Origin: an uncultured Oscillibacter sp.
Lineage (GTDB): Bacteria > Bacillota > Clostridia > Oscillospirales > Oscillospiraceae
Length of the DNA stretch: 64,000 nucleotides
Direction of reading: 5' to 3'
Assembly (NCBI GenBank): GCA_910583785.1
Contig: CAJTZK010000007.1
Span: 62,001-126,000 of the forward strand
Made by a program: the position numbers and the translations under genes. Shown piece by piece: positions 31,518 to 41,830 of the stretch. Each line of letters begins with the position of its first letter. Position 1 is the first letter of the stretch. The notes below the pieces were generated by a model that saw only the letters and a program-made list of their open reading frames with translations, was not told where the DNA came from and did no database searches.

Positions 31518-31877
31518 TTACGGGATAATCTCAATCCAGTATCCATCCGGGTCAGTGATGAAATAGATGCCCATGGCGGGATTCTCAAAGCAGACGCAGC
31601 CCATTCCCTTGTGCTTGGCATAGGCCGCCTGATAGTCCGGAGCCTTGAGGGCCAGATGGAACTCACACTCCCCCAGGTCGTACTTCTGGGGATGGTCCCG
31701 GAGCCACGTCAGCTCCAGACGGAAGGTGGTCCGCCGGTCCCCCAGGTAGACGATGACAAAGCTGCCGTCCTCCGCCTCTTTCCGGCGGACTGGGGAGAGG
31801 CCCAGGGCCTCTTTATAGAATTTCAGGGAACGCTCCAGGTCGGTGACGTTGAAATTAAAGTGATTGAAGGTGTACAT
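31518..31877 (-). CDS. VOC family (glyoxalase-like) protein
   Basis: A 119-residue single-domain vicinal-oxygen-chelate protein: FNHFNFNVTDLERSLKFY at the N-terminus, a middle ECEFHLALK strand, and the C-terminal YFITDPDGYWIEII motif with its Glu. The His/Glu positions for a divalent metal resemble lactoylglutathione lyase. Whether it detoxifies methylglyoxal or does something else is open. It lies 13 bp after the HAD gene and is last in a three-gene unit. Confidence 0.88.
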   Translation of the reverse strand: MYTFNHFNFNVTDLERSLKFYKEALGLSPVRRKEAEDGSFVIVYLGDRRTTFRLELTWLRDHPQKYDLGECEFHLALKAPDYQAAYAKHKGMGCVCFENPAMGIYFITDPDGYWIEIIP

Positions 31878-31890
31878 ACTCCGCCGCCTT

Positions 31891-32640
31891 TCAGCATGCC
31901 TGTTCTTTCAGGATGGTGTAGACCTCGTAAATGTCCTGGATGGTATAGGTGGCCCGGACGTCCTTGGGCACGCCGCCGTCCCGGGACTGGGTTAGGAACG
32001 AGTGGATGTGGAACGTGGCCCCGAAGCCCAGGTTCTGAGGCCCGATGACATCCCGGGAGTAGGTGTCCCCCACGTAGGCGCAGGTCTTGGGGTCCGAACG
32101 GACCTGGTTCAGGGAGACCAGGAAGATGTTGGGGTCCGGCTTGCGGTATCCCGTGACGGAGGAGAGGGTCACATCCTGGAAATAGTCCCGGATGCCGTAC
32201 TCCTCCAGGGTGCGGAAGACCTGGTAGAGGGCGGCGGTGTTGCTGATGACGCCCAGCTTCATGCCCAGGCCCTTCAAGCCCTCCAGCATTTCCTTTACCT
32301 TGGGGCGGAGCGCACGGTGGTAGTGGGTGACCTCCCACATGTGGGCCAGCTCCTCGGAAAAGGGCTTCACGGTGTCGAAGTCCAGGCCCAGCTCCGTCAG
32401 GACATAGTTGCCCCAAATCTCCTCGGGCTTCAGTTCCCGGTTCGTGGGGCCCCGGTAGGCGGCGTAACGGTCCCAGCCGTCGGCAAAGGCCTGGATGGCG
32501 GCAGGGATGTCCAGGGACAGGGGGTGGCCGTGGGCCGCCAGGATGCGGAGCACGCCCTCGGCGGAAGCCTTTTTGCTGGCGTCGTCGATGAAGATATCCT
32601 CCAGGGTCCCGCCCATGTCAAACAATACGGTATCAATCAT
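31891..32640 (-). CDS. HAD superfamily hydrolase
   Basis: A 249-residue HAD phosphatase with a helical cap. Motif I is FDMGGTLED near residue 7 (second Asp replaced by Gly, as in many subfamily members), motif II is GVISNTA near residue 123, and motifs III/IV are KPDPNIF and YVGDTYSRDVIG. The substrate is unknown. The ATG overlaps the upstream membrane-protein stop by 4 bp. Confidence 0.88.
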   Translation of the reverse strand: MIDTVLFDMGGTLEDIFIDDASKKASAEGVLRILAAHGHPLSLDIPAAIQAFADGWDRYAAYRGPTNRELKPEEIWGNYVLTELGLDFDTVKPFSEELAHMWEVTHYHRALRPKVKEMLEGLKGLGMKLGVISNTAALYQVFRTLEEYGIRDYFQDVTLSSVTGYRKPDPNIFLVSLNQVRSDPKTCAYVGDTYSRDVIGPQNLGFGATFHIHSFLTQSRDGGVPKDVRATYTIQDIYEVYTILKEQAC

Positions 32641-33185
32641 AAATTCTCACGCCTTTTCCAAGGCCTTGCCGGGTCTCCGGCAGGGGGCCTTTTTTTCCAA
32701 TATAAATAGTACGCCAGAAGGGACGAGCCCAAGCCCAGCGCCAGGGGGGCCAGCACAAACATCCCGAAGAATTGGAGGACCAGCCCGGCGTTTCCCCAGC
32801 CCATGAGAACCATGAGCCCGATCAAACAGGCCAGCATCAAGAGCGTCAGCCATAAATAGCTGGCCGGAAGCAAACGCTTGTCGCTGGGCAGCAGCCAGGC
32901 CAGGGAGGCCACCGCCGTGCCCGCCGCAGCGGGCACCAGGGCTTCCACCAGGCTGATGAGCCAGACGGGGAGCCCCGACCCGCTCAAAAGGCCGTCCAGC
33001 CAGGGGTTGAGCAGGGCGAAGCAGCCGCCGTAAAGGGCCAGCAGCACCCAGCAGAGGCAGAAGGAATAGAGCAGAATGGTGCTCTTTACCCTGCCGTTTT
33101 CCGTCATCTGGAACGCGCCCCAGAATTTGTCCGCGAACTTGCCGACCCGCTCGTCGATCTCTTTTTGCCGGATGGGATTTGCCAT
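32637..33185 (-). CDS. Membrane protein of unknown function
   Basis: A 182-residue protein with a charged N-terminus (MANPIRQKEIDERVGKF) and about five hydrophobic segments starting near residues 34, 66, 90, 120 and 145. ATG 33185 is chosen because AAGGAGG lies 7 nt upstream; an open frame extends 15 codons more without a ribosome site. First gene of the unit with the HAD and VOC proteins. No family recognised. Confidence 0.75.
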   Translation of the reverse strand: MANPIRQKEIDERVGKFADKFWGAFQMTENGRVKSTILLYSFCLCWVLLALYGGCFALLNPWLDGLLSGSGLPVWLISLVEALVPAAAGTAVASLAWLLPSDKRLLPASYLWLTLLMLACLIGLMVLMGWGNAGLVLQFFGMFVLAPLALGLGSSLLAYYLYWKKRPPAGDPARPWKRRENL

Positions 33186-33215
33186 AGGGTTCCTCCTTAA
33201 AAGCCTTGAAAACAT

Positions 33216-33273
33216 AGAAGCTGTATTCACAGGCGGGAAGCCTGTGTGTTTCTCGCCTGTGAATACAGCTTCT
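33216..33273. repeat. Perfect 20-bp inverted repeat
   Basis: AGAAGCTGTATTCACAGGCG (33216-33235) is repeated exactly inverted at 33254-33273 with an 18-nt loop. It lies between the membrane-protein gene and the GC terminator of the solute-binding protein. The arms are longer than usual for a terminator and have no T-run. Confidence 0.75.
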
Positions 33274-33281
33274 TAGAAGGC

Positions 33282-33309
33282 GGGCGGGCGGCCGTCTGGC
33301 CGCCCGCCC
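33282..33309 (-). terminator. GC stem after the solute-binding protein gene
   Basis: Stem GGGCGGGCGGCC/GGCCGCCCGCCC with loop GTCT. No T-run follows, but its strength and place suggest transcript-end protection or termination. Confidence 0.6.
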
Positions 33310-33346
33310 AGCAAAGCTGTGAACGCGGCGATGGCAGAGAGAGGGA

Positions 33347-34669
33347 TTACTGGTTCAGCCAGTACATCCACATATCCTGCACGTCGGGATAGATCTCATA
33401 GATGGAGACCAGGTCGTTGGCCCGGGCGCCCAGCTCGTTGAGCTTGGCGGGGTTCTTCTCGTCCACGAAGTCGTCACGCAGGGGCCAGTTGCCGACCTTG
33501 GTGAAGGGCTTCAGGCCGCCGCTCTGGCAGTCCGCGCCGCCGGTGACGAAACGGATGAAGAGGCGGGCGCCGGCGGGGCTGTTGCAGCCCTGGACGACCA
33601 TCATGGCCTCGGTGTTCAGCAGGGCGGTGTAGGGGCTGAGGTTGATGCACCAGTCGATGTTGTAGCCGGACTCCTCCCGGTTTTCGATCTTACCGGCGGA
33701 GGCCAGGGCCAGGGCGGGCTGATCCTTGGTGGAGTTGTGGACGGCCAGCACCAGCTCGTCGCCGTCGCCGATGAAGGTCATCTTAGCCTGGGTAAAGCGC
33801 CACAGGTACTCCACGCCCGCGTTGTTCTCGGGAACCTCGAAAGCGAAGCTGGAGGCGTCGTAGGTGTACTCCAGGTCCTTGCCATAGGTGTCCTTGTAGG
33901 ACTGGGCCATTTCGTCGGCGTTGATGATGAAGCTGGCGAACTGGGAGAGGTACGCGGTCTCCTGGCCGATTTCCTTGGTGTAGAGGGCGAATTTCTGGTT
34001 GCCGGCGTCATCCTTCTCGATGATCTCCCACCAGCTGTTGATGGGCTGGCCATCGGGGAACGCTTCGGTGTTGTAATACCAGAAGGCCTGAGAGGAGTAC
34101 AGGGGATAGCTGTACTTCAGGTTCTCCTCGGGGATGTGGGCGCAGATGTCCCGGGGATAGAAGGGCTCGATGACGCCCTTGTCATAGTACTCATGGAACA
34201 CTTCTCCGTTGACGTCCTTGGTCTGGAGCACGTCGGCGGTGATGTTTCCGGTTTCATTTTCCATCCTGGCCTTGCTCAAGACCTCGTCGGAGTCCAGGTC
34301 GGAGACCACCAGGTCCAGGCCGGGAAACGCCTCCTCAAAGGGCTCCTCTTCCTTCAGCATCTTGGAGGAGGTGGCGTAGACGTTGATGGTGGTGTCTTCC
34401 TTCAGGGCCAACTCATAGAGCTCCTCGTCGGTCATGTCGCTCCACTCGTCATAGTAGGGGCCATAGACGTTTTCTCCGGTGTCCATGTCATAGCCCAGCT
34501 TCAAGTCGGTGGTGGGAGCGGCGTCGCCGCCGTCGGAAGGCTGCTCGGTCCCGGTGGAGGTGCCGGAGTCGGCGGGGGCCTGGGTATCGCCGCCCTTGTC
34601 GCCGCCGCAGGCGGCCAGGCTGAGGACCATTACCAGGGCCATCAGCAGCGCAAAGAGTTTCTTCTTCAT
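33347..34669 (-). CDS. ABC importer solute-binding lipoprotein
   Basis: A 440-residue lipoprotein: lipobox LAAC (Cys21) after a hydrophobic signal, a Gly/Thr/Asp-rich linker (22-55), then a family 1 extracellular solute-binding fold with a VSDLDSDEVLSKARMENETGN block near residue 110 and a C-terminal region rich in Trp/Tyr. The fused double permease and the ATPase type place it with ferric-iron, hexose-phosphate and aminoethylphosphonate importers. Substrate is unknown. ATG 34669 follows GAAAGGAGAAG. It is the last gene of the permease-ATPase-binding protein unit. Confidence 0.87.
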   Translation of the reverse strand: MKKKLFALLMALVMVLSLAACGGDKGGDTQAPADSGTSTGTEQPSDGGDAAPTTDLKLGYDMDTGENVYGPYYDEWSDMTDEELYELALKEDTTINVYATSSKMLKEEEPFEEAFPGLDLVVSDLDSDEVLSKARMENETGNITADVLQTKDVNGEVFHEYYDKGVIEPFYPRDICAHIPEENLKYSYPLYSSQAFWYYNTEAFPDGQPINSWWEIIEKDDAGNQKFALYTKEIGQETAYLSQFASFIINADEMAQSYKDTYGKDLEYTYDASSFAFEVPENNAGVEYLWRFTQAKMTFIGDGDELVLAVHNSTKDQPALALASAGKIENREESGYNIDWCINLSPYTALLNTEAMMVVQGCNSPAGARLFIRFVTGGADCQSGGLKPFTKVGNWPLRDDFVDEKNPAKLNELGARANDLVSIYEIYPDVQDMWMYWLNQ

Positions 34670-34751
34670 CAGATCTTCTCCTTTCGTTTTGGGGAAATAG
34701 TGATGCTGGAATCTATATAGCCAAGGGGGCGGAAACGGGAGGTTAGCCCGT

Positions 34752-34780
34752 ACCCCGGCGGCGGGCCCGCCGCCGGGGGT
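34752..34780. repeat. Strong GC stem-loop between ATPase and binding-protein genes
   Basis: ACCCCGGCGGCGGG/CCCGCCGCCGGGGGT is almost a perfect palindrome in the 146-bp gap. Such intercistronic stems often stabilise the binding-protein message, which is needed in excess; here that gene is downstream, so the stem would protect its 5' side or act as a partial terminator. Confidence 0.6.
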
Positions 34781-34815
34781 GCGCCTCTTTGCCTATCCGG
34801 GAGGAAGGGGTGCGC

Positions 34816-35937
<1,122 letters not shown>

Positions 35938-36048
35938 ATGGCACGTTTCCTTTCTGATCTTGTCTTAACATAGAATCCCGATACAGCCCGCTAAGCCGCG
36001 CCTATCTCCCGTCCCTCGTCCTCCGTCCCCCCGCAGGGGAGGGGGTTG

Positions 36049-36074
36049 CTCAAGGGGGAGCCTGCTCCCTCTTG
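36049..36074. repeat. Palindromic block between permease and ATPase genes
   Basis: TCAAGGGGGAGC/GCTCCCTCTTGA forms a 12-bp stem, next to CCCCCCGCAGGGG near 36027. The 214-bp gap otherwise shows no gene. It may be a REP-like repeat related in style to 5698-5756. Confidence 0.45.
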
Positions 36075-36151
36075 AAGGGAGGCGGAGCAAGGGAGCGTTC
36101 GCAGTTCTCGCCAAAGGCGGGAACGGAGCTTAGCGGACTTTGCGACGCCTC

Positions 36152-37996
36152 TTACCAGCTCTTGCCGATATCCGCGCCGGCGACCTTGTTGGCGAAGATG
36201 TAGCAGAACAGGATGAACAGCAGCACGCACACGGAAATGGCGTCGGACATCTGGGCGTAGCCCTCCTGGGAGTAGGTGAAGGCCAGATAGGACATGGTCC
36301 GGGTGGTGGGAGTCATCATGATGATGATGAGGTCCAGCTCCTTGGCGATGGAGATGAACACCAGCATCAGGCCGGAGATGAAGCCGTTCTTCGCCAGGGG
36401 GACAATGATGGTGGCCATCCGCTTCCAGAAGCTGGCGCCGGCAATGTCCGCGGCTTCCTCCAGCTCCACGCTGATGGAGAGCATGTTGGCGGTGCCGGAG
36501 CGGCTGGCGAAGGGGAAGTGCTTGACCACGGAGGTGAGAACGATCAGGGTGAAGGTGCCGTAAAGGGAGGGGAGCAGCCCGCCGAAGTGAGGCACGCTGA
36601 ACATGGAGAAATACATGGTGGAGAAGGCCACGCCGCTCATCAGGTAGGGAACGAACACCAGCTGCTCGGTGAGGTTGCCGTACCACTTGCCCCGGCCGCG
36701 GGAGCTGATGTAGCCCAGGAACTGGCCGCAGAAGGCGGTGATGAGGGAGGTGATGATGGTCAGGCGGACCGTATTCCACAGGGCGCTGAAGAACTCGGGG
36801 TTGCGGAAGATGCCCGCGTAGTTGGTGTACTTCTCCGCTTCTCCGGCCTCGCCGATCCAGTTGTAAAGGGTCAGGTTTTCGGGACCATAGCCCGCGCCGG
36901 TGGTGATCTGGAAGGTCTCCATAATCAGCACAAAGAAAGGCATGACCATGGCCAGGAACAGGAAGACGGCCAGGAACGCCATCATGGGCTTCTTTGCCGC
37001 GCCAAGAGGCATCAGGGTGCTGCGGCCGCCCTTGCCGCCCACGGTGGCATAGGACTTGCGCACGCCGATGGCCCTCTGGTTGCTCATCAGAATCAGAGCC
37101 GCCAAGCCGACCAGGACGATGGACATGGCGTAGCCCACGCCCCGGGGACCCTGGTCGATGTAGACGCGCATGCGGGTGGCCAGGGTGTAGTAGCCGATGC
37201 GGTTGCCCAGGTTGGCCGCCACGCCGTAAGTACCGATGGACTTGGAGACGGTCATGACCAGGGCGGAGAGCACGGAGGGAAGAATCAGCGGCAGGGTGAT
37301 GTAGCGGAGAATCTGGGCCTTATTGGCGCCCTGGATCTCGCCCATCTCCTCCAGCTCCGAGTTGATGGAGCGGAGGGCGCCGGAGACCTGAATGTAAGAG
37401 AACGCGTAGTAGTGCATGGACATGCACAGCACGATGGCCGTGGGCCCGTAGGCCAGCCAGTCGGGAATCGGGATGCCCATGCCGGTGAGGAATCCGTTTG
37501 CGCCGCTGGTGGGCGTGCGGAACACCGCCAGCCAGGCGATGGCCTTGGTCCAGGAGGGAATCATGTAGGGCACGGTGATGAGAATGCCCAGGACTTTCTT
37601 GCCAGGGAGGTCGGTACGGATCATCAGCCAGGCCAGCACCGAGCCCAGGGGCACGGAAATCAGCGTGGTGAAGAAGCCGCAGACAAAGGAGTGCAGCAGG
37701 GGCTCCCACAGCACGGCCTTGGACATGTTGCTCATCAGCATGTACTGCCAATAGTAGAGCGTGAAGTCGCCCACTTTGCCGTCCACACGGCGAAGCTCGC
37801 CCTGCGCCAGGGTGAAGGTGGACTTGATCATGGTCAGCAGGGGAATGACGATCAGGCAGAACAACACGATCAGGCTGACCAGTACGACCATGTTGAAGGG
37901 GTTCTTGAGCACGTTCAGGATCAGGTTCTTCAACCGACGTGCCGTCAGTTTCTTTCTGGGGGGTCTTTCCTTGGTCACGGTTACTGCATTTGACAC
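36152..37996 (-). CDS. ABC importer permease, two fused permease domains (FbpB type)
   Basis: A 614-residue membrane protein with about 12 hydrophobic segments in two homologous halves. Each half carries an EAA-type loop: ELEEMGEIQGANKAQILRYITLPL near residue 240 and ELEEAADIAGASFWKRMATIIVPL near residue 530. Such fused permeases occur in ferric-iron and related importers. GTG 37996 is chosen because AGAGGTG lies 6 nt upstream; an open frame extends 22 codons further into the promoter region. First gene of the importer unit, behind a promoter with a LacI-type operator. Confidence 0.92.
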   Translation of the reverse strand: MSNAVTVTKERPPRKKLTARRLKNLILNVLKNPFNMVVLVSLIVLFCLIVIPLLTMIKSTFTLAQGELRRVDGKVGDFTLYYWQYMLMSNMSKAVLWEPLLHSFVCGFFTTLISVPLGSVLAWLMIRTDLPGKKVLGILITVPYMIPSWTKAIAWLAVFRTPTSGANGFLTGMGIPIPDWLAYGPTAIVLCMSMHYYAFSYIQVSGALRSINSELEEMGEIQGANKAQILRYITLPLILPSVLSALVMTVSKSIGTYGVAANLGNRIGYYTLATRMRVYIDQGPRGVGYAMSIVLVGLAALILMSNQRAIGVRKSYATVGGKGGRSTLMPLGAAKKPMMAFLAVFLFLAMVMPFFVLIMETFQITTGAGYGPENLTLYNWIGEAGEAEKYTNYAGIFRNPEFFSALWNTVRLTIITSLITAFCGQFLGYISSRGRGKWYGNLTEQLVFVPYLMSGVAFSTMYFSMFSVPHFGGLLPSLYGTFTLIVLTSVVKHFPFASRSGTANMLSISVELEEAADIAGASFWKRMATIIVPLAKNGFISGLMLVFISIAKELDLIIIMMTPTTRTMSYLAFTYSQEGYAQMSDAISVCVLLFILFCYIFANKVAGADIGKSW

Positions 37997-38103
37997 GATA
38001 ACACCTCTTTCTGATAACTGCCAGGAACTTCCCGGGCGATCAAGTCCTCCCAATCCATTCACGCCCAGGGCCGTTCACACAGGGCGGAAATGGGTCCGCT
38101 TTG

Positions 38104-38160
38104 CGCAAACGTTTGCGACTTCCTGGCATCATTATAAAGAATACTAGGCGGGTTTGTCAA
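38104..38160 (-). promoter_or_regulatory. Importer promoter with LacI-type operator
   Basis: On the minus strand TTGACA (38155-38160), 18-bp spacer, TATAAT (38131-38136). The perfect 14-bp palindrome CGCAAACGTTTGCG (38104-38117) is centred 20 bp downstream of the -10, around +10. The central AAACGTTT with CpG is typical of LacI/GalR-family or CcpA-like sites, acting as a block. Confidence 0.8.
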
Positions 38161-38306
38161 TTGTCAGCCTCCCGATTTTGAGAGGGTTTTTTTGTTTGTT
38201 TTCACGGTTTGTTTACAATTTAAATAAAGGAAGCGGGACGTTTTTTGCTATTTTGCCAATTGAAATTTTTCCCATTTTCTGAAGCTGCGGATACGTTTTC
38301 GCCGGG

Positions 38307-40037
38307 TTACGGCTGGAATTGGGCGGCGTAGAGCTGGGCGTAAACGCCTCCGGCGGCCAGCAGCTCCCGGTGGGTTCCGCTTTCCGCCGCGCCGCCCTGG
38401 TCCAGGACCAGAATGAGGTCCGCCCCCCGGATGGTAGCCAGGCGGTGGGCGATGACGAAGCAGGTGCGGCCCTGGCGGAGCTGTTCCATGGCCAGGCTGA
38501 TTTCCCCCTCGGTTTCCGTGTCCACGTTGCTGGTGGCCTCATCTAAGATGACGACGTCCGCGTCGGTGAGAAGGCACCGGGCGATGGCCAGGAGCTGCTT
38601 TTGCCCTTTGGAGACGACTTCGCCAGTGAGGACCGTATCGTAGCCCTGGGGGAGGGAGGAGATAAAGCGGTGGATGCGGGCGGCCTTGGCGGCCTCCACG
38701 ATCTGCTCCCGTCTGGCTCCCGGTGCGCCGTAGGCGATGTTTTCCGCAATGGTGCCGCCGAAGAGCCAGGTGTCTTGGAGCACCAGGGCCAGGCGGCGGC
38801 GGAGGCCGTCCCGGCTATAGGTATCCAGGGGTATGCCATCCACGGTGATGGTTCCGCTCTGGGGACGGTAAAACCGGAGGAGGAGGGAGACCAGGGTGGT
38901 CTTCCCCGCCCCGGTGGGCCCAACGACTGCCGCCAGGCTTCCCGCCGGGATATGGGCGGTAAAATTCCGGAGCACGGGGCGCGCGGGGTCATAGCCGAAG
39001 GTCACGCGGTCAAAGCGGATGTCCCCCTCCAGGTGCTTTACCAGGAGGGCTTCCGGCGGGTCCGCAGCCTCCGGTTCCTCGTCCAGCAGGTCCAGAACCC
39101 GCTCCGCCGCCGCGGCGCTGGCCTGGAGCTCCGCCAGGAGGTTGGCCGCCTCCCGGATGGGGCCGGAGAATTTCCGGGAATAGAGAACAAAGGAGGAGAG
39201 GCTCCCCAGGGACAGCCCGCCGCCCAGGTACAGCAGGGCCCCGAAGACGCTGACGGCGGTAAGGGAGATGTTGTTGATGAAATTTACCGAGGGGCCCAGG
39301 GCGGCGCTGGCCCTGTCCGCGTCGTAATACGCCTGGGAAGCGGCGCCGTTCCGCGCGTCGAAAAGACGCAGGTCCGCTTCCTCCACGCCATAGGTCCGGA
39401 TGGAGCGGCGGCAGCCCATCCGCTCTTCGGCAAAGCCGTTGAGGGCCCCCAGCTCCTTGGAGCGGAGACGGAAGAGGGGGTGGATGCGCTTCATCTGAAA
39501 GCGGGTCAGGGCCGCCGACAGGGGGACGGTGACCAGAAAGACCAGGGTCAGCCGGGGAGAGAGGATCAACAGCATCAGGAAGGACCCGGCCACCGTAAAA
39601 ACGCTGGTGCCCAATTGCAGAAGGTCCGTGGAAAGGGTGGCGTTGACGGTGTCCACATCGTAACAGACCCGGCTGATGAGGTCCCCTGCCGGGTGGGTAT
39701 CAAAATAGTCCACCGGGAGCTCGCTCATGTGGTCAAAGGCGGCTTTGCGGAGATCATGGGACACAGCCTGGGCCGTCCGGATAAGGCGGGAGGATACCAC
39801 GTAATTCAATAAGGAGGACAGAGCGTAGCAGCCCAGCATCCCGGCGCAGTTCCGGAACACGCCGGGGAAGTCCACGCCTCCGGCCCGGATGCCTACGGCG
39901 TCCATAGCCCTGCCGGAGAGCAGGGGAGCTGCCAGGGACAGCAGGTTTCCCGCCATCAGCAGGACCAGCAGGAGCAGGAACGGGAGGCCATAGGGGCGGA
40001 GGAAGCGCCCCAGGCGGGTGAGCACATGCTTTTTCAT
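38307..40037 (-). CDS. Heterodimeric ABC exporter subunit (canonical ATPase site)
   Basis: A 576-residue fused permease-ATPase. Six membrane segments (about 15-300) precede an ATPase with Walker A GPTGAGKTT, signature VSKGQKQLL, Walker B VVILDEATSN with the catalytic Glu, and H-loop VIAHRLAT. ATG 40037 overlaps the partner gene by 4 bp. Second gene of a two-gene exporter unit, transcribed from the promoter at 41801-41830. Substrate unknown. Confidence 0.93.
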   Translation of the reverse strand: MKKHVLTRLGRFLRPYGLPFLLLLVLLMAGNLLSLAAPLLSGRAMDAVGIRAGGVDFPGVFRNCAGMLGCYALSSLLNYVVSSRLIRTAQAVSHDLRKAAFDHMSELPVDYFDTHPAGDLISRVCYDVDTVNATLSTDLLQLGTSVFTVAGSFLMLLILSPRLTLVFLVTVPLSAALTRFQMKRIHPLFRLRSKELGALNGFAEERMGCRRSIRTYGVEEADLRLFDARNGAASQAYYDADRASAALGPSVNFINNISLTAVSVFGALLYLGGGLSLGSLSSFVLYSRKFSGPIREAANLLAELQASAAAAERVLDLLDEEPEAADPPEALLVKHLEGDIRFDRVTFGYDPARPVLRNFTAHIPAGSLAAVVGPTGAGKTTLVSLLLRFYRPQSGTITVDGIPLDTYSRDGLRRRLALVLQDTWLFGGTIAENIAYGAPGARREQIVEAAKAARIHRFISSLPQGYDTVLTGEVVSKGQKQLLAIARCLLTDADVVILDEATSNVDTETEGEISLAMEQLRQGRTCFVIAHRLATIRGADLILVLDQGGAAESGTHRELLAAGGVYAQLYAAQFQP

Positions 40038-41746
40038 TTCAGCCCTCCCATCTGCAGTTCCGCCATGCGGCGGTACCGCCCGCAGGTTTCCAGAAGTTCC
40101 TCATGGGTTCCCTGGGCAGTGAGGCGGCCTTCCTCCAGTACCAGGATACGGTCCGCTTCCCGGAGGGAGGCCACCCGCTCGGAGATGACCACCAGGGTCA
40201 CGCCGGGAAAGTCCCGGCGGACAGCGGCATGCAGGGCGGCGGCGGTCCGGTAGTCCAGGGCGCTGTCGGCGCTGTCCAGAATCAAAATGCCGGGCCGGGC
40301 CGCCAGGGCCCGGGCAATGAGAAGCCGCTGGCGCTGTCCGCCGGAGAGATTGGCTCCCCGGATGTCCAGCCGGGCGTCCAGCCCGCCGGGCAGCTTTTCA
40401 ATAAACTCCCAGGCCTGGGCGGTTCTGGCGGCGGCGGTGACGGCCTCCCGGGAGAGGTCCCGCAGGAAGGAAATATTTTCGTAGACACTGTCGTTCAGCA
40501 AAGCCTCGTTTTGAAAGACGGCGCCAAAGCGGCCCCGGAGAGCCTCGCGGCCAAGGGTAGCGACATCCCGGCCTCCCACCCAGACTACGCCGCCGTCCGC
40601 ATCGTACAACCGGAGAAGCAGGGAGACCAAGGTGGTCTTCCCCGCGCCAGTGGGACCTAGGATGCCCAGGGACTGCCCTTTTTTTAATAGAAAGGAGGCA
40701 CCGTCCAGGTCCTTTTCCACCCCCAGGTAGGAGAAAGAGGCATTCTCCATTCCCAGTTCTGGGCCCGGGAGGCTTCCTCCGCCCACCGGGCGGACCTTCT
40801 GGTCCTCCGGGGCCAGGAGGACCTCTTCAATCCGCCGGGCGGAGGCTACGCCTTTGCTGTACTTGACGAAGAGTTTCGCCAGGCCCAGCGTGGCGGTTTG
40901 GATCAGTGCGAAATAAGAAAGGAAGGCCACGATCTGGCCGGAGGCCAGCCTTCCCCGGTCCACCAGCAGGGCTCCCGCCAGCACCACCAGCACCAGCCCC
41001 AGGTTCAGCAGGAAGTCCGACAGGGGATTGGCGGCGGCCATGATGCCGCCAGCGGCCTCCTCCGCCTCCCGGGAGGCCCGGCTGGCGGCAGCAAAGCGGT
41101 CCCGCTCCCGCTCCTGGCAGGCCAGGGCTTTGACAACCCGGACCCCGGCGGCGTTTTCCCGCAGGATGCGGACCATGGTGTCCACGGACTCCTGGGCCCG
41201 GGTGTAGCGGGGAATGCCCTGCCGGGTCACCAGCCAGATGGCAAAAAAGGTGGCGGAACAGACCGCCAGCTGCACCAGGGCCAGGGGCGGCGCCTGGAAA
41301 AACGTCAACGTCAAGCCTCCCAGCACCAGCATGGGGGCCCGGATGCCTCCGCGCTGAATTTTATCAAACATTTGATGGACATTATAAGTGTCGTTGGTGA
41401 GCCGGGAGACGATGGAGGACACGGTGAACCGGTCCAGCTGGGCCTGGGAGAGGAGCAGCGTCCGCTCATACAGGTCCCGGCGGAGCTGCCGGGTCATGTC
41501 CATAGATACCCAGGCCGCCATGCGGTTGGCGGTAATGTTGCAAAAGGCCGCGCCAAAGGCCATGGCCAGCATCAGCCCGCCCGCCTGGAAGACACCCGGC
41601 AGGTCCTGGGCGGGAACACAGCCGTCAATGATATGGGCCAGCAGTAAGGGGAGTAGAAGTTCCAGCACAGCGGCGGTAAACTTCACCGTCACGCCCACCG
41701 CTACCCGGGGGGCGTGGGGCCGGAGATAGCCGAGGATCGTCTTCAC
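40034..41746 (-). CDS. Heterodimeric ABC exporter subunit (degenerate Walker B)
   Basis: A 570-residue fused permease-ATPase with Walker A GPTGAGKTT and signature LSGGQRQRL. Walker B continues ILILDSADSALD, so the catalytic Glu is replaced by Ser, and the H-loop His is also replaced (VISERVAS). It is the non-canonical half of a heterodimer. The start is GTG 41746 with AAAGGAGGCCCGGC upstream. The shared operator type suggests expression together with the importer. Confidence 0.93.
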   Translation of the reverse strand: MKTILGYLRPHAPRVAVGVTVKFTAAVLELLLPLLLAHIIDGCVPAQDLPGVFQAGGLMLAMAFGAAFCNITANRMAAWVSMDMTRQLRRDLYERTLLLSQAQLDRFTVSSIVSRLTNDTYNVHQMFDKIQRGGIRAPMLVLGGLTLTFFQAPPLALVQLAVCSATFFAIWLVTRQGIPRYTRAQESVDTMVRILRENAAGVRVVKALACQERERDRFAAASRASREAEEAAGGIMAAANPLSDFLLNLGLVLVVLAGALLVDRGRLASGQIVAFLSYFALIQTATLGLAKLFVKYSKGVASARRIEEVLLAPEDQKVRPVGGGSLPGPELGMENASFSYLGVEKDLDGASFLLKKGQSLGILGPTGAGKTTLVSLLLRLYDADGGVVWVGGRDVATLGREALRGRFGAVFQNEALLNDSVYENISFLRDLSREAVTAAARTAQAWEFIEKLPGGLDARLDIRGANLSGGQRQRLLIARALAARPGILILDSADSALDYRTAAALHAAVRRDFPGVTLVVISERVASLREADRILVLEEGRLTAQGTHEELLETCGRYRRMAELQMGGLK

Positions 41747-41770
41747 GCCGGGCCTCCTTTCGCGCGTAAG

Positions 41771-41830
41771 CGCTTAAACGTTTGCGAAATTACTGCATTC
41801 ATCATACTACGGCTCCTTGAGGCAAGTCAA
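41771..41830 (-). promoter_or_regulatory. Exporter promoter with LacI-type operator
   Basis: On the minus strand TTGACT (41825-41830), 18-bp spacer, TATGAT (41801-41806). The sequence CGCTTAAACGTTTGCG (41771-41786) has the same AAACGTTTGCG half as the importer site and is centred 21 bp downstream of the -10, one base from the importer geometry. Confidence 0.75.
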
